This document shows positions 7,299 to 12,730 of a stretch of 12,730 bases of DNA, piece after piece. The translations under genes and the position numbers were made by a program. The notes below the pieces were generated by a model that made no database searches, was not told where the DNA came from, and saw only the letters and a program-made list of their open reading frames with translations. Source of the DNA: Chloroflexota bacterium (GTDB lineage Bacteria > Chloroflexota > Anaerolineae > Anaerolineales > UBA4823); contig JAUWLJ010000023.1 of the NCBI GenBank assembly GCA_030613705.1, positions 1 through 12,730 on the forward strand, read 5' to 3'. Position 1 is the first letter of the stretch, and every line of letters begins with the position of its first letter.

Positions 7299-10200
7299 TT
7301 GAATACAAGCACAGGTCAATATCCAAAATACAAGCAGGAAACCAAGGATACACCCCCTCGCAGACGAGCAAACTGGCCCCTAATTGCAGGCTTGGTTCTT
7401 GTCACCACCATCACCATTATTGCGATCGTGGGACCAAGCATCGCTCCAAAAGATCCTGCAGAAGAACGTAACATCACCATGATCGATGGTCAATGGTATA
7501 TACCACCATTTGATATCGGTACGCCTGGTTATCCGCTTGGTTCGGACAACTTTGGAAGAGATCTTTATTCCCGATTATTATGGGGAATTCGCCCGACGAT
7601 GATCATGGTCGTAATTGTGGCGCTTGTGCGGTTGGTTCTAGGTGTAATCATCGGGTTGTCCGCCGGATGGTTCAACGGCAAAACCGGACGCTTCTTGAAT
7701 GGGCTTATCCAAGTCGCACTTGCTTTGCCCGTTCTATTGGTTGCGCTGGGGGCGATTGCCATTGTTGGAGTCGAATTAGGGATCTGGGCATTTATCATCG
7801 GATTATCCCTGACCGGTTGGGTGGATACAGCTCTCCAAGTCAGGGAACAGACTCGGATTGTGAAAGGCCAGGTTTATGTAGAAGCCGCAAACGCAATAGG
7901 TGCCTCAAATCAGCAAATTCTCTTGAATCATATCCTAAAGCAAATCACTCCGATGCTGCTGATGCTCTTCGCAATTGAGATCAGCAGTACATTAATGCTC
8001 TCTGCTGGGTTGGGATTTTTGGGGTATTACATCGGAGGCGATGTGTGGGTTGATGTGGAGGATTTTGTTGCCAGACGAATCAGTGGTAATCCAGAACTGG
8101 GTCAGATGTTAGCTACTTCTTGGGTAACATTAACAAAACCTTGGGCGATGGTTGCAGTGGGAACAACGTTATTTCTTACTGTTTTAGGATTCAATTTAAC
8201 TGGGGAAGGTCTGCGTCAAAATATAGGATTTCTCCAGGTTCGGAGGAGGAGTAGATTTGCAGAAACACGCAACCAAGTTGGACTATGGCTAGATCAAAAT
8301 GTTTGGCATCCAGTTATTCAGTTTTTCCGCATTAGACCTCTTAGATTAGGTTTGACCTTGATCGGGGTGTTCTTTATTCTTAATTTCGGTGCATTATTAA
8401 TGCTTGATGCTGCTGTTCTGGTAGATGTTTCCAAAGTTCTGACCAATTATGATCTTTGGGCACAACCATCCCCAGATGGTTCGCAAACAAGCACAGCAAG
8501 CAAACCAACTGAGGCGTCATCAGAAGTCACATATGATCCCAGCATCATTTGGGAATTCTTCGATGAGAGTGGATTTTCGGGTGGCCCCGCTCTCTCGATT
8601 AATCAAGATCAACTTTATCTCGTATCCCAGGCTGGAAATGTGTATGCTTCTGATTTAAATGGCAATAGTTTATGGCAAGTACAACTCTCATCAGGAGGGA
8701 TGGGAACACCCGCTCTCGATGAGAGCGGAAATCTACTGATCGCTGATCGGTCCAGCGGTTTAACCAAAATAACTCCCCAAGGAGAGATTATTTGGCACTA
8801 CCAAACCGAGGCTGGTGACCGGTCCCACTCGGGACCTGCCATCGGTCCTGACGGTACGATTTATTACACAATTGGGAGCAGCTCAAAAGGTTATGTCCAA
8901 GCTGTATCTCCCTCAGGTAAAGCCTTATGGGTAACCCAGGTAAACACATCCTCATTCTTTGAAACCCCCTATCCAAGTTCCGATGGCGAATACGTTTACC
9001 TAAAAAATGACATCTTTTCCACAGAGGGTGGGGACTTGATTGAATATGAATTCGATCTCGACATACGGCGCTTCTTCTCTGGGAAAGATGGGGTAAATTA
9101 CCTGCTGACTGGACACAAAATTATCCAATGGGAGATTAACGACAATGTGATCGAAATTATCGATATCGCTGAATGGAATTCATCAGCTATCAACGAAGTT
9201 TTCACAGCTTCCAATGTTGGTGTCAATGAGGAAGGAGTTTCCTGGCAGCTTTATACAACCCCAGGGGGGAACACACTATTTTTATGGGTATCGCAAGATG
9301 ATCAATCCCTTGGAGTGACTGAAGTACGGATCAGTTCAGGAACTCTGGTTGTCATGCAGAGCGATCTCTCGGCATTTGTATGTGGGGGGGGATCATTTAA
9401 CCCGAGCTCGACAGATTGCGCTTATTTAAATCCTGCTTCAAATGATCCGCTTTGGAAATTCCACCTTGGTAATTATGGACCAGTCGCTGGTGGGGTGGTT
9501 GTAGATAACCGTTATTTCGTCACTACAGAAGATGGATATGTCTTCGAAATCAATGAAAACCTTAAAGAGATTATAGCTTCAAACGATACTGTTGATCATC
9601 CCTCCGCACCAATCTCACCAGCAGATCTTGGGATCTTATGGACCTACCATGCATCCGATGAGATCACATTTGGAATAGATTTCGGACGAGATGGATTTTT
9701 CTACATACATACTGATGATGGCAAATTACATATCCTCAATACAGTTGGAGATTTGGTCAATGTAATTCAATTACCAATCCGCCCTTTTTATCGCGCCAGT
9801 GCAACCGGTCGCAGTGCACCAACACACATTTCACCGAGAGTTTTACCAGATGGAACGGTAATTGTCGTATCAGAAGAAAACAATGTTTATGCACTGGACT
9901 CAGATGGAAATCTTCTCTGGGACCAAGAATTGGAGGCAGAACCGGCAAAGCCGCCAATCCTAGATGGGAGTGGAAACTACTATCTACTCGATCTCAACGG
10001 TGGTCTATATTCTTTCGATGAAGATGGCCTGAACTGGCGCTTCCAATCTGAAGCCGCTGAGACCCCTGCACATGGTTTCATAATTGGTCCCGGTGGGAAT
10101 ATTTATTATGTTGTTACCAATTACAGTAAAGGGATTATTCAGGCTGTTTCTCCAACCGGGAATGACTTATGGGTGGCTCAAACGACTACCCGCGATTTCT

Positions 10201-10832
10201 ATGATGACCTTCACATCAGTAATGATGGTAGATTTATTTCCATCGCCGAAAATCTTTTCGACGCTAATAATGGTCAGACCATTGACTATGATCCAGTGGA
10301 TAGGATTGATGAGTACATATTTGGAGAAAACGGTCAAAATTTCCTGCGATCTGTTCATACGGTAAATGAATGGCAGTTAGGATCCTCAGGCGTTGAGGTG
10401 TTAAGTGAGGGAAGCGTCAGTGAAGTCAACACCATCCTTAGACCCCCGCTAGGTTCCTCTGCAGATTCCAACGGTATCGTATGGCTATACTATCCAGAAG
10501 AATACACTGGAGGAGGCATAATCATTGTCTGGATGTCACCAGAGGATGGACTTCTGGGAAGACATTTATTAGAAAGGAATGCACACACAGTTGTTTCAAT
10601 TGAAATAGAAAAATCTTTACTCACAGAGTGCAATGGATTTGACGAGAGCCAAACCATAGAGTGTAAGGCTTATTTATCGATATCAGAGGAGCCCATATGG
10701 GAGGTGGGTTTGGAAGATATCCCACCATTTATTGGGGGAGTTATTGAAGGTGATCATATTTATCTCTTCGGAGAGGATAATTCGATAACTGCTGTGTTTA
10801 TTGGAAGTCCTAAAAATTCTTCAGTGGAATAG
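7299..10832 (+). CDS. DppC-like ABC permease fused to a duplicated PQQ-like beta-propeller
   Basis: This protein has 1177 residues, whereas ordinary DppC proteins have about 300. Residues 1-315 are a complete DppC/OppC-type permease: first helix 26-49, the hallmark PLGSDNFGRDLYSRLLWG at 79-96, core helices from about 98 to 300, and the EAA-type loop near 193-221. An additional hydrophobic helix at about 349-372 and a Ser/Thr/Pro-rich linker (385-412) lead into beta-propeller sequence (416-1168). Its blades read like G-x-x-Y-A-x-D-x-x-G-x-x-x-W, as in PQQ-like/BamB-type propellers. The propeller consists of two related halves (about 416-757 and 779-1168). The extra helix would place it outside the membrane, which agrees with paired cysteines (695/707 and 1111/1122). 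The start is TTG with GGAG eight bases upstream; an ATG at 7294 gives only two codons. No ATPase or binding protein is adjacent. Propeller role unknown. Confidence 0.88.
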   Translation: MNTSTGQYPKYKQETKDTPPRRRANWPLIAGLVLVTTITIIAIVGPSIAPKDPAEERNITMIDGQWYIPPFDIGTPGYPLGSDNFGRDLYSRLLWGIRPTMIMVVIVALVRLVLGVIIGLSAGWFNGKTGRFLNGLIQVALALPVLLVALGAIAIVGVELGIWAFIIGLSLTGWVDTALQVREQTRIVKGQVYVEAANAIGASNQQILLNHILKQITPMLLMLFAIEISSTLMLSAGLGFLGYYIGGDVWVDVEDFVARRISGNPELGQMLATSWVTLTKPWAMVAVGTTLFLTVLGFNLTGEGLRQNIGFLQVRRRSRFAETRNQVGLWLDQNVWHPVIQFFRIRPLRLGLTLIGVFFILNFGALLMLDAAVLVDVSKVLTNYDLWAQPSPDGSQTSTASKPTEASSEVTYDPSIIWEFFDESGFSGGPALSINQDQLYLVSQAGNVYASDLNGNSLWQVQLSSGGMGTPALDESGNLLIADRSSGLTKITPQGEIIWHYQTEAGDRSHSGPAIGPDGTIYYTIGSSSKGYVQAVSPSGKALWVTQVNTSSFFETPYPSSDGEYVYLKNDIFSTEGGDLIEYEFDLDIRRFFSGKDGVNYLLTGHKIIQWEINDNVIEIIDIAEWNSSAINEVFTASNVGVNEEGVSWQLYTTPGGNTLFLWVSQDDQSLGVTEVRISSGTLVVMQSDLSAFVCGGGSFNPSSTDCAYLNPASNDPLWKFHLGNYGPVAGGVVVDNRYFVTTEDGYVFEINENLKEIIASNDTVDHPSAPISPADLGILWTYHASDEITFGIDFGRDGFFYIHTDDGKLHILNTVGDLVNVIQLPIRPFYRASATGRSAPTHISPRVLPDGTVIVVSEENNVYALDSDGNLLWDQELEAEPAKPPILDGSGNYYLLDLNGGLYSFDEDGLNWRFQSEAAETPAHGFIIGPGGNIYYVVTNYSKGIIQAVSPTGNDLWVAQTTTRDFYDDLHISNDGRFISIAENLFDANNGQTIDYDPVDRIDEYIFGENGQNFLRSVHTVNEWQLGSSGVEVLSEGSVSEVNTILRPPLGSSADSNGIVWLYYPEEYTGGGIIIVWMSPEDGLLGRHLLERNAHTVVSIEIEKSLLTECNGFDESQTIECKAYLSISEEPIWEVGLEDIPPFIGGVIEGDHIYLFGEDNSITAVFIGSPKNSSVE
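8544..9569 (+). repeat. First half of internal beta-propeller duplication
   Basis: Residues about 416-757 of the fusion protein. Matching landmarks are IGPDGTIYY (515-523), AVSPSG (535-540), WVTQ (544-547), IIQWEI (608-613) and the Cys pair 695/707. These recur 414-416 residues later in the second half at a nearly constant offset, showing a tandem duplication within the gene. Confidence 0.82.
9633..10802 (+). repeat. Second half of internal beta-propeller duplication
   Basis: Residues about 779-1168 of the fusion protein. Counterparts of the first half are IGPGGNIYY (929-937), AVSPTG (949-954), WVAQ (958-961), VNEWQL (1022-1027) and the Cys pair 1111/1122. The halves are clearly diverged, so the duplication is old and both copies seem to be retained by selection. 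Confidence 0.82.
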
Positions 10833-10858
10833 CGAAATAATTAATAATTCGAATAACC

Positions 10859-10894
10859 TCTATCTCCAAATTATAATTTTGGAGGTAGGTTTTT
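10859..10894 (+). terminator. Intrinsic terminator after the permease-propeller gene
   Basis: A 12-base-pair stem can form between 10859-10870 and 10878-10889. It includes TCTCCAAA pairing with TTTGGAG plus two G-T wobbles, around an AT-rich loop, and a run of five T follows (10890-10894). It lies 27 bases after the stop codon of the fusion gene and before the methyltransferase promoter, so it separates the two transcription units. Confidence 0.8.
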
Positions 10895-10915
10895 ATATCC
10901 ATTATTATGATTAAC

Positions 10916-10944
10916 TTGCGTTCCTGAAGTTTTTCTTTTATAGT
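10916..10944 (+). promoter_or_regulatory. Promoter of the CcrM-like gene, leaderless geometry
   Basis: TTGCGT (10916-10921) and TATAGT (10939-10944) are separated by exactly 17 bases. A start of transcription six to seven bases after the -10 box would fall on or next to the ATG at 10951. No Shine-Dalgarno sequence is visible before that ATG, so a leaderless mRNA is likely. Confidence 0.55.
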
Positions 10945-10950
10945 GTTGGG

Positions 10951-12072
10951 ATGAAAAAGCAACCGCTTCAGCTGGATCACATTATTTTGGGGGATAGCAT
11001 CAAAATCTTAAAAACCATACCAGAACAATCTGTCGATCTCATATTTGCTGATCCCCCCTATAACCTCCAGTTGAATCAGGAACTCTGGCGACCAAATCTC
11101 ACCCGGGTTGATGCTGTTGATGATGGATGGGATCAATTTCCAGATTTTGAAAGTTATGATGAGTTTTCTCGAGGGTGGTTGACAGAAACTCAACGGATAT
11201 TAAAAAATGATGGCAGCATATGGGTTATTGGTACGTACCATAATATCTTCCGGCTGGGAAGCCTGATGCAAGATTTAGGCTTCTGGTTTTTGAATGATAT
11301 TGTGTGGATAAAAACAAACCCAATGCCAAATTTTCGTGGGGTACGATTTACAAATGCACACGAAACGCTGATTTGGTCTTGTAAACAGAAAAAAAGCAAA
11401 TATAAATTTAACTACCATGCCATGAAAGACTTTAACGGGGGGCGCCAAATGCGAAGTGATTGGCTCATACCCCTGTGTACTGGCGCAGAAAGATTGAAAA
11501 TTAATGGGAAGAAAGCACATTCGACACAAAAACCAGAAGCGTTGCTGTACCGAGTGATCATGTCTTCAACAAATCCGGGCGATATCGTACTGGATCCATT
11601 CTTCGGCACCGGAACAACCGGCGCCGTGGCGAAGAAACTGAATCGGCATTGGATAGGTATCGAAAATAATGCCAGCTATGTGGAACTCGCTCAAGATAGG
11701 CTAAACTCCATCCAAGTGGGAGAATTTGACCCAATCATATTCGAGGTTCAGGATAAAAAACGCCACCAGCAGCGGATTCCATTCGGCAATTTAATTGAGA
11801 ATGGCCTGCTGTCTCCAGGGCAGCACCTTTATTTTAATGGGGATAAGAATATCAAAGCCGTAATCAAAACCGATGGCAATCTGTTCATAAATGATTTTAC
11901 TGGTTCAATCCATCAGACTGCAAAACATCTTACTGGTGGTAAACCAAGTAATGGATGGCAGCTTTGGTATTACGAAACGCCAAATGGTGATATAAATCAA
12001 ATTGACGAGTTGAGAGCGGAATTTACCTCACGTCACAATCTTGACCTGGGAGAGAATCCTGATCTCAAATGA
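10951..12072 (+). CDS. CcrM-like adenine-specific DNA methyltransferase, predicted GANTC
   Basis: This 373-residue protein is a beta-class N6-adenine methyltransferase, with the catalytic motif DPPY at 34-37 before the AdoMet-binding motif DPFFGTGTTG at 215-224. Close matches to Caulobacter CcrM, as I recall it, run along the whole length: VDAVDDGWDQF, IWVIGTYHNIFR, GFWFLNDIVW, NPMPNFRG, FTNAHETLIW, QMRSDWLIPLCTG and TQKPEALLYRVI. CcrM and its relative M.HinfI methylate the adenine in GANTC, so the same site is predicted. The C-terminal portion (about 272-355: RIPFGNLIENGLLSPG, then GSIH, NGW and IDELR) is the RAMA-type domain CcrM uses in DNA recognition. Just upstream are a terminator and its own promoter, so it is monocistronic or the first gene of a unit. 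No recognisable cognate restriction enzyme is present within the window, so it is apparently an orphan methylase. Confidence 0.93.
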   Translation: MKKQPLQLDHIILGDSIKILKTIPEQSVDLIFADPPYNLQLNQELWRPNLTRVDAVDDGWDQFPDFESYDEFSRGWLTETQRILKNDGSIWVIGTYHNIFRLGSLMQDLGFWFLNDIVWIKTNPMPNFRGVRFTNAHETLIWSCKQKKSKYKFNYHAMKDFNGGRQMRSDWLIPLCTGAERLKINGKKAHSTQKPEALLYRVIMSSTNPGDIVLDPFFGTGTTGAVAKKLNRHWIGIENNASYVELAQDRLNSIQVGEFDPIIFEVQDKKRHQQRIPFGNLIENGLLSPGQHLYFNGDKNIKAVIKTDGNLFINDFTGSIHQTAKHLTGGKPSNGWQLWYYETPNGDINQIDELRAEFTSRHNLDLGENPDLK

Positions 12073-12161
12073 AGAGATATCCTGTTCATCTTCAAGAGTT
12101 CAACATCACCAGATATCCGGTAATCACTCCCGTACACTGAATATCAAAATTTCCATTAATT

Positions 12162-12730
12162 ATGCAAATAATTGATAACAAAATTTCAAACATTTTCCCT
12201 GCATACGATCAAATTCGGACAGCTGAAAATGATTTGCTGAGTAAGTGGCGGAAACCTCTCTTATCCGTCTACGCGAGACAGCGTGCAGCATATGAAGACC
12301 AGTTAGCTGAGTACAATAAACATCGTGCAGATTTTAACCGTAGAATTCGTCTTGGGATATGGATGTCTAGTGCTCTGCTCCTTCTCGGATTACTTGTCCT
12401 GCCAGGCTTGATCTTGATCAACGAGCTCGGAGATTTTCGAGGACCGCTCTTCTGTTTCTCACCGCTACTAATTCTAGGTGGTTTTACCGGATGGGCGATT
12501 ATTATCTTATTGTGGATTTGGGAACGAGACCAGGTAAAACCCAAGCCTCCATTGAACCCCCTGAAATCAGATCTGTTTTATCCCCTCATACCCTTCTGGA
12601 AAGCAGGGTTGAAAGGTGCCTTACCGAGTAAGAAGCCTCACCCAGGTGCAACTGGTGAATATCACTTTATTACACGATTGCAATCACTTGATGATAATTC
12701 TTATATCTTATATGGGATCCAGCAACGACC
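12162..12730 (+). CDS. Two-helix membrane protein with possible NERD-like domain, 3' end off window
   Basis: Translation from the ATG at 12162 stays open to the window edge (189 complete codons). Residues 1-62 are polar and charged, probably helical, with many Arg, Lys and Gln. Two strong membrane helices follow at about 64-86 and 98-120, with basic flanks suggesting both ends are cytoplasmic. After a Pro/Lys-rich linker (about 125-160) the sequence GATGEYHFITRL (162-173), then a spacer with paired Asp and YILYGIQ (181-187), resembles the opening of NERD (nuclease-related) domains. The catalytic core would lie beyond the window, so the nuclease-type assignment is tentative. No good ribosome-binding site precedes the ATG. 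It begins 89 bases after the methyltransferase gene on the same strand. It is the only candidate restriction-like neighbour of the methylase, although NERD proteins are not usually restriction enzymes. Confidence 0.6.
   Translation, partial: MQIIDNKISNIFPAYDQIRTAENDLLSKWRKPLLSVYARQRAAYEDQLAEYNKHRADFNRRIRLGIWMSSALLLLGLLVLPGLILINELGDFRGPLFCFSPLLILGGFTGWAIIILLWIWERDQVKPKPPLNPLKSDLFYPLIPFWKAGLKGALPSKKPHPGATGEYHFITRLQSLDDNSYILYGIQQR

Noticed and set aside
7294..7302. ATG at 7294 as start of a leader peptide or of the DppC-like gene
   Set aside because: It reads only two codons before TGA. The TTG at 7299 is in the correct frame and is spaced well from GGAG, so the ATG is most simply chance, although a tiny overlapping upstream frame cannot be excluded.
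1..12730. GANTC sites as a regulatory cluster for the CcrM-like enzyme
   Set aside because: GANTC occurs repeatedly in the window, but I saw no clear clustering at promoters, and none in the methylase promoter; an actual count against expectation was not possible.

Overview
The window looks like chromosomal DNA from a bacterium of the Chloroflexota, most plausibly class Anaerolineae. This assignment rests on protein style only: an FtsX-type permease remnant with an N-terminus of the kind I associate with that group, LysM/Ig-like surface proteins, an M29 aminopeptidase, and moderate GC content judged by eye. No rRNA, tRNA, CRISPR array, insertion sequence or phage gene was recognised.

Layout. 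Positions 1-353 hold no convincing gene, only two short inverted repeats. Two genes on the minus strand follow: an endonuclease/exonuclease/phosphatase-fold hydrolase (354-1364) and a CDP-alcohol phosphatidyltransferase-like membrane protein (1433-2002). They are divergent from a run of plus-strand genes. The first of these are an M29 metallo-aminopeptidase (2123-3223) and a secreted protein with three LysM domains and four Ig/IPT-like repeats (3317-5128). Next comes a gene graveyard (about 5294-6204): the N-terminal part of an FtsX/MacB-type permease with an in-frame stop, joined by an apparent deletion to the C-terminal part of its ABC ATPase, whose Walker B aspartate is also lost.

Directly downstream, probably from its own promoter, is a two-gene permease operon of the oligopeptide (Dpp/Opp) type. 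A DppB-like permease (6283-7272) is followed by a DppC-like permease (7299-10832). The DppC-like protein continues through an extra transmembrane helix into about 760 residues of PQQ-like beta-propeller sequence. That propeller is a tandem internal duplication with a period of about 415 residues, and each copy keeps one Cys pair. No substrate-binding protein or intact ATPase lies in the window. A strong intrinsic terminator closes this unit (10859-10894).

The right end holds a CcrM-like adenine DNA methyltransferase (10951-12072, predicted GANTC specificity) with a C-terminal RAMA-type domain. Its promoter geometry suggests a leaderless mRNA. Next is the start of a two-helix membrane protein whose last visible residues resemble the opening of a NERD nuclease-related domain (12162 to the window edge).

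The most unusual item is the DppC/duplicated beta-propeller fusion. The best evidence of recent genome change is the decayed ABC exporter just upstream of it.
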